A stretch of DNA of 64,000 nt from Clostridium mobile (GCF_018918285.1 NZ_JAHLQF010000002.1:124001-188000), one strand, 5' to 3'; numbered from the stretch's first letter, positions 15,731-24,551 are shown. Notes: generated from the sequence alone by a model not told the origin. Numbers and translations are program-made.

Positions 15731-15927
15731 TTAAAAATGTTATGTGGTGCGCCCTATGCATTTGAGCAAAATCTAGAAATTCTTAATTTATTTTTTTAAA
15801 TATCACTAAGATGCTGTACATATTTGACCGAAGGGAGTTTGTCAGCATTAAGGGTTTTTAGAAAATAAATTTTTAGAAGTTCTTATTGAAGCGAGACAGC
15901 ATAAGAACCATTATATAGCATTTTTTA
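15731..15927 (-). repeat. MITE-like element E, copy 1
   Basis: This ~200 bp element has imperfect terminal inverted repeats (AAAAATGTTATG / ATATAGCATTTTT). Its internal blocks CAAAATCTAGAAATTCTTAA and GACCGAAGGGAGTTTGTCAG are shared, in opposite orientation, with the copy at 49256. No ORF. Confidence 0.75.
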
Positions 15928-15996
15928 TTTGTTGTAACCTTAAATTGATTTGGCAATTATAAGTTTCTACAAAGGTAATTAGGATTCCAAATCATA

Positions 15997-16056
15997 GAGC
16001 TAAGTACGTAGTAAAGCCGTTCCAAAAAAGTCGCTTTTTTACTACATACTTAGCTC
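15997..16056 (-). repeat. Hairpin repeat R1
   Basis: A long hairpin: GAGCTAAGTACGTAGTAAAG pairs with the mirror arm ending ACTTAGCTC, around a core with GTCGC. It belongs to a 12-member dispersed family. Flanks (TTTCTACAAAGGTAATTAGG) are also shared with other copies. Confidence 0.85.
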
Positions 16057-16179
16057 TTTTATATCTTATAAGTATATTTTTGTAGCAAAAATACCATTAA
16101 GGAAATTTATTCATTAATTGGATATTATTTTTAAAATTTTAGGGAAAGATACAATAAAGTATACTTAAGGAGGCTTACA

Positions 16180-17310
16180 ATGAAAGCATTAACATATCAA
16201 GGTATAAAGGATGTTAAAGTTAAAAATATGAAAGATCCTACTATTGAGAAAGAAGACGATATAATAGTTAAGGTTACTTCAACGGCAATTTGTGGTTCTG
16301 ACTTACATTTGATACATGGAATGATACCGAATACACCTAAAGATTACATTTTAGGGCATGAAACTATGGGAATTGTAGAGGAAGTAGGAAAAGGAGTAAC
16401 TAAGTTGAAAAAAGGTGATAGGATAATAGTTCCCTTTCCTATATCTTGTGGTCACTGTTGGTATTGTGAACATGACTTGTGGAGTCAATGTGATAATTCA
16501 AACCCTAATGGGGGAGTGGGAGCTGTATTTGGGTACAGTAATACTTTAGGTGGATATAATGGAGGGCAAGCAGAATTTTTAAGAGTACCATATGCCAATG
16601 TAGGCCCTATGATTATCCCAGAGGAGCTTACAGATGAAGAGGTTTTGTTTTTAACAGATATACTTCCTACTTCATATTGGGGAGTTGAAAATGGTAATGT
16701 TAAACATGGGGATACTGTTGTAATATTAGGATGTGGTCCAGTAGGACTTCTATCACAAAAATGGGCAGCTTATATAGGAGCTAAAAGAATAATTGCAGTA
16801 GACTATATTGACTACAGACTTAAACATGCCCAAAAATATAATGGAGTAGAAACAGTTAATTTAGAGCATCATGATAATGTAGGTGAATATATTAAGGATA
16901 TAACAAATGGAGGAGCGGATGTTGTAGTTGATTGTGTTGGCATGGATGGCAAAATGACCATGATTGAAAAAGTAGAGACACTCTTAAAGCTACAGGGTGG
17001 TTCGAAGTCTGCAATTGAAATAGCTACTCAGGCTGTAAGAAAAGGAGGAACTGTATCACTAGTGGGAGTATACGGAGCAAGGTATAATGCTTTTCCTCTT
17101 GGTGACTTTTTCTCGAGAAATATTACGCTTAAGATGGGGCAGTGCCCAGTTCATTCTTATGTTGAACCCATATTAAAGCTTATAAAAGAAAAGAAGATCG
17201 ATGCAACAGACATTATAACTCATAAACTATCTTTAGATAAAGGTGAGTATGGATATAAGATCTTTGATGAAAAGAAAGATGAATGTATAAAAGTAATTTT
17301 AAAGCCGTAG
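16180..17310 (+). CDS. Zinc-dependent alcohol dehydrogenase (MDR, formaldehyde-dehydrogenase-like)
   Basis: This 376-residue cytosolic medium-chain dehydrogenase has the catalytic zinc segment AICGSDLHLIHG and GHETMGIVEEVGKG, structural-zinc cysteines in SCGHCWYCEHDLWSQC, and the Rossmann motif VVILGCGPVGLLSQ. The insertion after the zinc lobe (NPNGGVGAVFGYSNTLGGYNGGQAEFLRVP) is typical of the glutathione-independent formaldehyde dehydrogenase-like subgroup. AAGGAGG precedes the ATG. It is followed on the same strand by a metallo-beta-lactamase fold hydrolase; that pairing could detoxify aldehydes and thioesters, but this is inference. Confidence 0.88.
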   Translation: MKALTYQGIKDVKVKNMKDPTIEKEDDIIVKVTSTAICGSDLHLIHGMIPNTPKDYILGHETMGIVEEVGKGVTKLKKGDRIIVPFPISCGHCWYCEHDLWSQCDNSNPNGGVGAVFGYSNTLGGYNGGQAEFLRVPYANVGPMIIPEELTDEEVLFLTDILPTSYWGVENGNVKHGDTVVILGCGPVGLLSQKWAAYIGAKRIIAVDYIDYRLKHAQKYNGVETVNLEHHDNVGEYIKDITNGGADVVVDCVGMDGKMTMIEKVETLLKLQGGSKSAIEIATQAVRKGGTVSLVGVYGARYNAFPLGDFFSRNITLKMGQCPVHSYVEPILKLIKEKKIDATDIITHKLSLDKGEYGYKIFDEKKDECIKVILKP

Positions 17311-17418
17311 AAGAGATAATAAACAATATATTAGGTTTTATGAGGAGAATTAAAAAAAGATTTTAATAATCTTAATTTTACTTAAATGTTTAATGAACTT
17401 AAAATGGAGGATAGGAAA

Positions 17419-18228
17419 ATGGGAAACAAATTAGTTGAAGGTTTATCTGCTGTGACCACGTCATCACTACAAGTTACTCCAGATATATTAGTACTACAAT
17501 TCACTATTGTAAATGCTTTTATAGTTAATACTTCAAATAATGAAAATAACAAATGGGTTCTCGTAGATACAGGACTTGAAAACTCTGCAGAGTTTATTTT
17601 ACAATCAGTTGAAAAGAAGTTCGGAAAAGATAATCCACCAGAGGCAATAATTCTTACTCATGGTCATTTTGATCATGTTGGTTCTGTCATTAAACTTACT
17701 AAACATTGGGATGTTCCAGTTTATATTCATAAATTAGAACTTCCTAATATAACTGGTAAAAAAGATTATCCTTTAGCAGACCCTACTGTAGATAATGGAA
17801 TGGTAGCAAAAATGTCTACAACTTTCCCTCATACCAGTATAGATGTAGGAAATTATGCTTTAGAACTACCTTCAGATGGCAGCATACCGGGTATGCCAGA
17901 ATGGAGATGGTTGCACACTCCTGGACATACTGAAGGGCATATAGCATTATTCAAAGAGAAAGATCGTGTACTTATAGCTGGAGATGCATTTTCAACAGTA
18001 AAGCAGGAGTCACTTATGTCAGTATTAACTCAAGGAGAGCAGATAAGTGGACCTCCTAAATATTTAACTACTGATTGGAGAGAAGCTAAGAAGTCTGTAA
18101 AACAGCTTTTAGACTTAAGGCCATTGCTAGCGATACCAAGTCACGGGCAACCTATGGAGGGTAAAGAATTAATAAGTCATTTAGAAACGTTAGTTAATGA
18201 TTTTGATAAAATAGCTGAACCTAAATAA
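17419..18228 (+). CDS. MBL-fold metallo-hydrolase
   Basis: This 269-residue metallo-beta-lactamase-fold enzyme carries the metal-binding motif HGHFDHVG. A later His lies in TPGHTEGH, the bridging Asp in LIAGDAF, and the last His in PSHGQPMEG. The ATG at 17419 follows GGAGG at 8 bases; an ATG at 17386 has no ribosome binding site. There is no signal peptide, so it is cytosolic. It is probably a hydrolase of thioesters, lactones or a related small molecule; the specific substrate cannot be read from the sequence. It lies 108 bp after the zinc alcohol dehydrogenase on the same strand. Confidence 0.88.
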   Translation: MGNKLVEGLSAVTTSSLQVTPDILVLQFTIVNAFIVNTSNNENNKWVLVDTGLENSAEFILQSVEKKFGKDNPPEAIILTHGHFDHVGSVIKLTKHWDVPVYIHKLELPNITGKKDYPLADPTVDNGMVAKMSTTFPHTSIDVGNYALELPSDGSIPGMPEWRWLHTPGHTEGHIALFKEKDRVLIAGDAFSTVKQESLMSVLTQGEQISGPPKYLTTDWREAKKSVKQLLDLRPLLAIPSHGQPMEGKELISHLETLVNDFDKIAEPK

Positions 18229-18303
18229 GGATGAAAGGTTATAGTCTCAAATTGGCTTCTTAAATATAGATTTCTACAAGAATAATTAGGATTTCAAATC
18301 ATA

Positions 18304-18364
18304 GAGCTAAGCACGTAGTAAAGCTGCTCCGAAAAAAGTCGCTTTTGTACTACATACTTAGCTC
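18304..18364 (-). repeat. Hairpin repeat R2
   Basis: GAGCTAAGCACGTAGTAAAG pairs with an arm ending ACTTAGCTC. This copy is close to R1, with the same flanking sequence AATTAGGATTTCAAATCATA. Confidence 0.85.
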
Positions 18365-18545
18365 TTTTATGTTCTACAAATATATCATAAAAATTAAGTA
18401 ATGGTATATTGTTTTTATATTTTAAAGAGAAAGCTGATATTTAGTTAATCATATGTGTTTTATTAGAATAAATGTTATAATTAGTATGTAAAGATATGCA
18501 ATTTAATTAAACAATTGTAAAGTATTACGTGAGGAGGGAAGTATA

Positions 18546-19313
18546 GTGAATAATCTACCACAGCAAAAACAAGTTATAAATAAAGACTCAGTTTCACTTG
18601 AATCCTATGAAGAAATGGCAGAATGGTATTTTGAATATATTGATAAAAAACCGTTCAATGCCTACTATGAAAGACCTGCAACTATATCTTTGCTTCCAGA
18701 TGTAAAAGGAAAGAAAGTTTTAGACGCAGGTTGTGCTGCAGGATGGTACACTAAGTGGCTATTGGATAAAGGGGCAAGTGTAATAGCATTAGATTTTAGT
18801 CCCAATATGATAAAGATGACTAAAGAGAGAGTTGGAGATAAAGCTGAAATTATAAGAGCTGACTTAAACGAGCCACTAAGCTTTATTCAAGACGAGTCTA
18901 TTGATGTTGTGGTATCATCTTTAACACTTCACTATATTAAAAATTGGGATATAGTAATGAGTGAATTTAATAGAATTCTAAAGAAAAATGGCCAACTTGT
19001 TTTCTCGGTTCATCATCCTTTTATGGATTTTACGGTTTTTAATAAGGAAAATTATTTCTCTACAGAGATTATAGATGATGAGTGGGAAACACATAAAGGT
19101 AAGGTTAAAGTTCAATTTTACAGGAGACCTTTGAATAAGATAGTTTCTCCAGTTATAGAAAATGGATTTATTATAGAAAAGTTATTAGAACCTATGCCAA
19201 TAGAACAATTTAAAATAGAACAGCCAGAGCTTTATGATAAACTAACTAAGAGACCTCAATTTCTATTTTTTAGAGCAATCAAAATTAGTACAGATACAAA
19301 GATTAATTCGTAA
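18546..19313 (+). CDS. Class I SAM-dependent methyltransferase
   Basis: This 255-residue methyltransferase of the Methyltransf_11/25 type has motif I VLDAGCAAGWYTKWLLDKGA (about residues 58-77), the acidic post-motif ALDFSPNM, ADLNEPL, and the strand VVVSSLTLHYIKNW with the following KNGQLVFSVHHPF. The start is GTG behind GAGGAGG at ideal spacing. The substrate is unknown. It is monocistronic by spacing (a repeat before, 54 bp after to a membrane protein). GCAAG in place of the common GCGTG is a normal variant. Confidence 0.88.
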   Translation: MNNLPQQKQVINKDSVSLESYEEMAEWYFEYIDKKPFNAYYERPATISLLPDVKGKKVLDAGCAAGWYTKWLLDKGASVIALDFSPNMIKMTKERVGDKAEIIRADLNEPLSFIQDESIDVVVSSLTLHYIKNWDIVMSEFNRILKKNGQLVFSVHHPFMDFTVFNKENYFSTEIIDDEWETHKGKVKVQFYRRPLNKIVSPVIENGFIIEKLLEPMPIEQFKIEQPELYDKLTKRPQFLFFRAIKISTDTKINS

Positions 19314-19367
19314 TCTCCTCATATCACGGATTAAAACAATAAATAATTTAAAGGAATGGAAAGTGTT

Positions 19368-19856
19368 ATGAATACATCAAGCATATACTTACTGTTTATT
19401 CTTGCAATAACATTGCATAACATAGAAGAAGCACTTTGGTTGCCAGAGTGGTCAAAACATGTACAAAGATTTGGTAAACAAGTGAGTAGAGATGAATTTT
19501 GCTTTGCTGTATTAATAATTACAATGTTAGCATATTTAGCAACGGGTTTATTTATGATTTTTCCTCAGATTTTAATACTAAAATATTTTTTCTTCGGCTT
19601 TATAGGATCAATGATCATTAATGTTATTTTTCCGCACTTGGCTTCAAGCATTGTGTTAAAAAAGTATTGCCCGGGATTAATTACAGGAATTTTTCTTATA
19701 ATACCCTTCAATAGCTTAATCATAGCTTTTTTATTAAATAATAAGATTATTAATTTTAGTGAAATAATTATATCTACAGTTGTAGTGGGTATATTCCTAT
19801 TAATATTAATATATATTTTAAAAAAGATAGGTGGAAAATTAATTGATTATAAATAA
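19368..19856 (+). CDS. HXXEE domain-containing membrane protein
   Basis: This 162-residue integral membrane protein has four or five hydrophobic segments. The N-terminal helix carries the HXXEE motif (LHNIEEALWLPEW), with later polar residues in membrane segments such as FPHLASSIV and YCPGLITG that fit the family. The ATG at 19368 is chosen because AAAGGA/GGAAAG lies before it; an ATG at 19356 sits on the ribosome binding site. The function of the family is unknown; the clustered His and Glu suggest a membrane enzyme or metal site. Confidence 0.75.
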   Translation: MNTSSIYLLFILAITLHNIEEALWLPEWSKHVQRFGKQVSRDEFCFAVLIITMLAYLATGLFMIFPQILILKYFFFGFIGSMIINVIFPHLASSIVLKKYCPGLITGIFLIIPFNSLIIAFLLNNKIINFSEIIISTVVVGIFLLILIYILKKIGGKLIDYK

Positions 19857-19917
19857 ATTAATAGAACACTTAGAGAAATTTTAGGAAAATGTAATACAAA
19901 AAATTGGCACATTAATT

Positions 19918-20064
19918 ATGAGGAAACTGATGGATTATATTGATGATAATTATACAGATGATGCTATTATCGGTCTGATTGCAATAAGTGAACTTGATAA
20001 ATTTTATAAAAAATTTGGATTCACATATAACCAAAATAATCGTTTTTACAGGTATAATGGTTAA
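19918..20064 (+). pseudogene. C-terminal fragment of a GNAT acetyltransferase
   Basis: A 48-codon reading frame resembles the last third of a GNAT N-acetyltransferase (IIGLIAISELDKFYKKFGFTY is the usual ending: distal helix then GF strand). The acetyl-CoA binding region is missing and there is no ribosome binding site. It is best read as a decayed remnant. Confidence 0.5.
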
Positions 20065-20119
20065 GGATTATGAATAGTTCAAACTTTTTTTATTATAACT
20101 TAACTATGGGGGGATTATA

Positions 20120-20359
20120 ATGAATGAATGGGAATCTTTTAAAGAAGGATTGAGAATTATAAAAGAAAAATTTAAACCAATATTTATAGGAATAATGGTT
20201 TTTGTTTTAGGTTTAGTCATTAGTGTGCTTATAACAGACTCATATAGTCATGATAGTAGTGAGGCTGAAATAATTTTATATGGAGTTTTTTATCTAAGCA
20301 GCGTTATAGCTGTTTGTACATCAATAATAGTAAAAACATTAAAAAATAAAGATTCATAA
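20120..20359 (+). CDS. Small two-helix membrane protein
   Basis: This 79-residue protein has a charged N-terminus (about 1-18), two predicted transmembrane helices (about 20-40 and 52-70) separated by a short acidic loop (SYSHDSSEAE), and a basic C-terminal tail. ATGGGGGGA precedes the ATG. No family is recognised. The neighbours are repeats and another small membrane protein gene, with no operon partner. Confidence 0.65.
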   Translation: MNEWESFKEGLRIIKEKFKPIFIGIMVFVLGLVISVLITDSYSHDSSEAEIILYGVFYLSSVIAVCTSIIVKTLKNKDS

Positions 20360-20459
20360 TCTAAAAATTTAAAAAACTAAAGAACTATATATCTAAATAT
20401 ATAACTAAAATGATTTCTCAATTATAGGTTTTTACAGAAATGATTAGGGTATCCAAAAG

Positions 20460-20524
20460 AGGAACTAAGTACATAATGACGTCGCTTCAAAAAAGGCGCT
20501 CCTCCCATTATATACTTAGTTCCT
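20460..20524 (+). repeat. Hairpin repeat R3
   Basis: AGGAACTAAGTACATAATGA pairs with an arm ending ACTTAGTTCCT. It has the second core type (GTCGCTTCAAAAAAGGCGCTCC). Confidence 0.85.
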
Positions 20525-20666
20525 TGATGTTTTACAAATAGATTAAATAGATGAATAGATGATGGATGTGGTGTAAATTCCCTTACGGGAATAGTTCATT
20601 AATATTTAAACTATAGACTAAAAAAGTTATTAATTAACATAGAAAATCCTTTCAAGGGGGCTGTTT

Positions 20667-20978
20667 ATGGATAATAAAGAAACTAATAAGGAAATTAACT
20701 CATTTGAAGAACAGTTAGATGAAATTAAAGAATATCAAAAGAATGCTTTTAATCCTGGTTACTATGTAGGCTCAGGAAGAGTTAATTTAGCTACAAAAAA
20801 TTTATTTAAATCACCTAAGGTACTTATAACTATGGGAATTATATTTTTAACTCCAGCAATATATAATATAATAAAAGATTTTAGCACAGTTACACTGTTA
20901 AACCAAGCTATGCAGATAATTATAGGATGCATACTAATTTTGGGAGGTTTTATAAGGTTGCGTAGAAAAAAACATTAA
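20667..20978 (+). CDS. Small membrane protein, unknown
   Basis: This 103-residue protein has an acidic soluble N-terminal third (NKEINSFEEQLDEIKEYQ), then two transmembrane helices (about 50-68 and 75-95), and the basic end RLRRKKH. CAAGGGGG precedes the ATG. The segment AFNPGYYVGSGRVNL before the first helix is notable for Gly and aromatic residues but matches no family I know. Confidence 0.65.
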   Translation: MDNKETNKEINSFEEQLDEIKEYQKNAFNPGYYVGSGRVNLATKNLFKSPKVLITMGIIFLTPAIYNIIKDFSTVTLLNQAMQIIIGCILILGGFIRLRRKKH

Positions 20979-21133
20979 AAATTTTAATGTATTATAACCC
21001 ATAAATGCTTCTTATTTAGTTTATGGTAAAGTGTTTTTATATTTATAAATTTCTACAGAAATGATTAGGGTATTCAAATGGGGAACTAAGTGTATTAAAT
21101 TTAAATTAATTTTAAACAAAGGGGGTAATCATT

Positions 21134-21280
21134 GTGGGAGCTTTTGGTATTGCAGGGTCTCTTGGTGTTTTGGGGATTATTAAAGAACTATTAGAATGTT
21201 TAGTTTATATATCAGCAATTATTGTATTATTCAAAGCATCACAGGCATTAAGTATATATATTAATAAAAATTCAAGATAG
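21134..21280 (+). CDS. 48-aa small membrane protein inside repeat DNA
   Basis: A GTG start eight bases after AAAGGGGG opens a 48-codon frame ending at TAG. The product is one Gly-rich hydrophobic N-terminal stretch (VGAFGIAGSLGVLGIIKELL) followed by a transmembrane helix (LVYISAIIVLF) and a polar basic tail. It lies between a half copy (about 21084-21096) and a full copy (21292) of the hairpin repeat family, as though it had been inserted into or carried by a repeat. It resembles small toxin or holin-like peptides only in general character. Confidence 0.55.
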   Translation: MGAFGIAGSLGVLGIIKELLECLVYISAIIVLFKASQALSIYINKNSR

Positions 21281-21291
21281 ATTGCCAAAAA

Positions 21292-21360
21292 AGAACTAAG
21301 TACATAGTGAAGTTGAGCGGGGGTTTGGGGGGTGCCCTTCTTACCATGTACTTAGTTTCT
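21292..21360 (+). repeat. Hairpin repeat R4
   Basis: AGAACTAAGTACATAGTGAA pairs with an arm ending CATGTACTTAGTTTCT. The core is diverged and G-rich (GCGGGGGTTTGGGGGG). A separate half arm GGGGAACTAAGT lies at about 21084. Confidence 0.8.
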
Positions 21361-21450
21361 TTATTTTTATAATTATTAGCTATAAATAATTCATAGGGGG
21401 TATGAATTATTTACAGTATAATGTTAGCATTTTAATTTTACACTTAGATT

Positions 21451-21945
21451 TTATTTTGCTTCACTAGCAGCTTTTAATATAGCATTGTAGTTAGGTTGTT
21501 CGGTTATTTCATCTAAGTATTCTACATAAACTATTTTGTTAGTGCTGTCTACAACGAAAGCTGCTCTTGTAAGTAGTCCTAATTCCTTAATATATGTTCC
21601 ATAGTTTTTGCCAACTAATCTATCTTTATAGTCAGATAGTGTAGTTACATTTTTTATTCCATGAGCTGCGCACCATCTGGATTGTGCAAATGGTAAATCC
21701 ATGGATATAGTATATATAGATACATTTGGAATTGAAGTAGCTTTTGAGTTAAAAGTTCTTGTTTCCAAGTCACAAACAGGGGTGTCTATGGAAGGAACTG
21801 TTAAAATTATTCTAACTCCTTTTGTATCTTTAAAATAAACATCTTTTAAATCATTATTTGTAGCAGTAAAGTCTGGTGCAACATCACCAACTTTTACCTG
21901 TTCTCCTACAAGGCTTAATGGATTGCCGTCAAATTTTATTGTCAT
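21451..21945 (-). CDS. tpx: Thiol peroxidase (Tpx-type peroxiredoxin)
   Basis: This 164-residue atypical 2-Cys peroxiredoxin reduces peroxides with thioredoxin as partner. The peroxidatic Cys58 is in PSIDTPVCDLETRTFN and the resolving Cys92 is in QSRWCAAHGIKN. DVAPDFTATN and the ending EQPNYNAILKAA match Tpx throughout. AGGAGG precedes the ATG. It is a single gene, with its end near the hairpin repeat R4 and an AT-rich promoter region upstream. Cytosolic oxidative-stress defence in an anaerobe. Confidence 0.95.
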   Translation of the reverse strand: MTIKFDGNPLSLVGEQVKVGDVAPDFTATNNDLKDVYFKDTKGVRIILTVPSIDTPVCDLETRTFNSKATSIPNVSIYTISMDLPFAQSRWCAAHGIKNVTTLSDYKDRLVGKNYGTYIKELGLLTRAAFVVDSTNKIVYVEYLDEITEQPNYNAILKAASEAK

Positions 21946-22089
21946 ATTAAGTACCTCCTAAAGTGAAATTGTTATTAATTAATAACAATTATTTATTAAT
22001 ATTATAATATCACATATAAATAATATTTTCAATAGCTTTGATAAATATACCATTTACGTATATAATGTTATTAAATATATAAGATAATA

Positions 22090-22245
22090 TTAATATGTAC
22101 ATAGAACATTATTAATATGTATGCAGAATGGGATTAATGGGCGCCATGGAATAGTGTCCATATGTGCACGGAATAATGTTAATAGATGTTATGAAATAGT
22201 GTTAATAAGTGTATGAAATAGTGTTAATATATGTGTATAATATTA
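22090..22245 (+). repeat. Degenerate 22/23-bp tandem repeat array
   Basis: About seven units start at 22090, 22112, 22134, 22157, 22179, 22202 and 22224, with spacing 22, 22, 23, 22, 23, 22. The approximate consensus is TTAATATGTGTATGGAATAGTG. The array ends 30 bp before a start codon, so it forms the upstream region of the next gene. Confidence 0.8.
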
Positions 22246-22274
22246 ATAAAAACTAATGAGAAGGTGATAAAATT

Positions 22275-22901
22275 ATGAAAAAGTATATAATAGCTATATT
22301 ATTGATAGTAGCTGTATCTTTAGGAATAACCTACAAATATATTAATAGCAAAGAGGTAAAGGTAAATAAAAATTCTATAGAATTAAGTGAAAATAAGAGG
22401 AAAGAGTTGAATAATTATTTCACTCTTTTTGTAAAATATAAATTAGAAGATTTTAAAGAAAACTCATTAACAGATGAAAATGCTATAAATTTCGCTGTAG
22501 CATATAATTTTGATAATAATTTTGAAAAGTTTTCTGTGTATCAAGAAAAATGTTGTGCTTATATAGAGCAAAAGTATATCGAGGATACCATAAATGAATT
22601 TTTCGCGAAGAAAGTAGAAAAACATTTGACCACTCCAAAGTATGAATTTATAGACAATAAATATATTGCTCCTCTTGCTAGCGGAGGAAGTTATAATTTT
22701 GCAAAAGTTAAAGAAATGGTGGAGGAAGATGGTAAGGTAACGGCGTATTTAGATATATATCATGCCGATGGAAGCTTTATCGGGGATATTAATGATACAG
22801 AAGAGGAATGGGCAAAAGGTGAAGGTGAAGTGCCAGAACTTATTGGGAAGAAGAAGGCATTGATGAAAGATGGTAAAGTCTTAAGCTTTGAAAATTACTA
22901 A
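22275..22901 (+). CDS. Membrane-anchored secreted protein, unknown
   Basis: This 208-residue protein has an N-terminal transmembrane or signal segment (KKYIIAILLIVAVSLGITY), no lipobox Cys, and a hydrophilic extracytoplasmic domain rich in Lys, Glu and Asn. Its C-terminal half contains KVTAYLDIYHADGSFIGDINDTEEEWAKGEGEVPELIGKKKALMKDGK. No known domain is recognised. GAGAAGGTG precedes the ATG. It is monocistronic. The iterated upstream repeats suggest unusual regulation. Confidence 0.7.
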   Translation: MKKYIIAILLIVAVSLGITYKYINSKEVKVNKNSIELSENKRKELNNYFTLFVKYKLEDFKENSLTDENAINFAVAYNFDNNFEKFSVYQEKCCAYIEQKYIEDTINEFFAKKVEKHLTTPKYEFIDNKYIAPLASGGSYNFAKVKEMVEEDGKVTAYLDIYHADGSFIGDINDTEEEWAKGEGEVPELIGKKKALMKDGKVLSFENY

Positions 22902-23154
22902 TATAGTTTTAGGGTTATAGAAGTTGATATTTAATATTTGATAGGAATTGATAGGAGAGCTGATAGTTGATATTAACTATTAAGCTTATAGTTAATAGTT
23001 AGATATTAAATAGTAGAGATGAAAAATTGATAACTTTAATAATTGACAATTATAATAGAAGAATGGAAAGTTTATAATTGAGAATCATAATAAGTGAAGA
23101 GTTAAGAGTGAAAAGCTAAAAGTGAAGAGTAAAAAGTGAAGGAAGGGGATTTAT
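22902..23154. other. Non-coding AT-rich spacer with short direct repeats
   Basis: The spacer holds ATAGTTGATATT/TATTAACTAT-type inverted stretches and, near 23095-23140, iterations of AAAGTGAAGAGT-like words. There is no ORF and no clear terminator or promoter. Confidence 0.5.
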
Positions 23155-24510
23155 ATGAGTAAGAGGATAGTTATAATAGGTGGTGTAGCAGGGGGAACCA
23201 CAGCGGCAACTCAGGCTAGAAGAAATGATAGAGATGCGGAAATAATTATATATGATAGAGATAAGGATATTTCTTATTCAGGATGTAGTCTTCCATATTA
23301 TATAGGGAAAATTGTTAATACAAGAAGAGAGATTGTGCCAAGAGATAGTAAATACTTTAAAGAGAAGTTTAATGTAGATGTGAAAATACTACATGAAGTA
23401 ACTTATATAGATTCTAAAAATAAAAAGGTAAAGGTAAAGAATTTATCCACAGGGGAAGAGTTTGAGGATCACTATGATAAGCTTGTTATAGCCACAGGTG
23501 CTTCACCTTTTATACCTAATAAGGAATGGATGGATAAAGACAATGTATTTGTTTTAAGAAATGTTGAAAGTGCAGATAGAATAAAAAAGTACATAGAAGA
23601 AAAAAATCCTAAGAAAGCTTTAATAGTAGGTACAGGATTTATAGGCATGGAATTATGTGAAAATCTAACCGAAATAGGAATAGATGTAACCATGGTGGAG
23701 CTAAAAGATCAAGTCATGCCAACACTAGATAGAGATATGGCTAATAGAATAGAGGAATATATAAAAGAAAAGGGAGTAACGATATACACAGGAGAAGAAG
23801 TAAAGAGTTTACTTGGAGAAAAATCAGCTAAAAAAGCTGTAACAGATAAAAGAGTTATAGACGCAGATATGGTTATACTTTCTATTGGAATAAGAGCTAA
23901 TGTGGACTTGGCACTTAATGCTGGAGTAAATATTGGAAAAACTAAAGCCATAAGGGTAAATGAGAAAATGGAGACTAATTTGGAAGATATATATGCAGCA
24001 GGGGATTGTGCGGAAATTTATTCATTGATACATGAAGACTATGTTTACAGACCTCTTGGAACTACGGCAAATAAGATGGGAAGAATAGCAGGGAAAAATG
24101 CCACAGGGGAGGATCTATCCTATGAAGGAATTCTTTCTACAGGCATATTTAAAATATTTGATAAGACAGTAGCTTTTCTTGGAATGAACCAAAGAGAAGC
24201 AGAGGCATTAGGAAAGAAAGTAGATATTCATTATGTAAAGACATATAATAAACCACCTTTTATGTCTGGAGCTTCCATTATGTATATAAAAATAATGGTG
24301 GAAAAAGAAAGTGAAAAGATATTAGGAATTCAAATATTTGGAGGAGAGGGAGTAGATAAGACAATAGATACTTATGTAGCAGCTATAACCTTTGGAGCAA
24401 GAAAAAGAGATTTAGCGCTAATAGATTTATCTTACTCTCCACCATATTCAACAGTTAATAGCCCAGTTATCCAATCAGGGGTAATTATGGAGGGAAGTTT
24501 AGAATCATAA
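23155..24510 (+). CDS. CoA-disulfide reductase / NADH oxidase-type FAD flavoprotein
   Basis: This 451-residue two-dinucleotide-binding flavoprotein has an FAD motif VIIGGVAGGTTAA, the single redox Cys44 in ISYSGCSLPYYIGK, an NAD(P)H motif ALIVGTGFIGMELCENL, and an FAD motif IYAAGDCAE. A dimerisation domain follows from about 330. The Cys context (SGCSLPYY) is that of the CoA-disulfide reductase / polysulfide reductase / water-forming NADH oxidase class. Activity within this class cannot be told from sequence alone. No rhodanese domain is fused. GAAGGGG precedes the ATG and a terminator follows. Confidence 0.88.
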   Translation: MSKRIVIIGGVAGGTTAATQARRNDRDAEIIIYDRDKDISYSGCSLPYYIGKIVNTRREIVPRDSKYFKEKFNVDVKILHEVTYIDSKNKKVKVKNLSTGEEFEDHYDKLVIATGASPFIPNKEWMDKDNVFVLRNVESADRIKKYIEEKNPKKALIVGTGFIGMELCENLTEIGIDVTMVELKDQVMPTLDRDMANRIEEYIKEKGVTIYTGEEVKSLLGEKSAKKAVTDKRVIDADMVILSIGIRANVDLALNAGVNIGKTKAIRVNEKMETNLEDIYAAGDCAEIYSLIHEDYVYRPLGTTANKMGRIAGKNATGEDLSYEGILSTGIFKIFDKTVAFLGMNQREAEALGKKVDIHYVKTYNKPPFMSGASIMYIKIMVEKESEKILGIQIFGGEGVDKTIDTYVAAITFGARKRDLALIDLSYSPPYSTVNSPVIQSGVIMEGSLES

Positions 24511-24520
24511 GTTTATAGAG

Positions 24521-24551
24521 CTAGGCTGAAATATTATCGGCCTAGTTTTTT
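24521..24551 (+). terminator. Terminator of the flavoprotein gene
   Basis: The stem CTAGGC / GCCTAG is followed by TTTTTT. Confidence 0.85.

Noticed and set aside
22090-22245. CRISPR or minisatellite coding repeat
   Set aside because: Units are directly adjacent without spacers and contain stops in frames read; it is a tandem upstream array.
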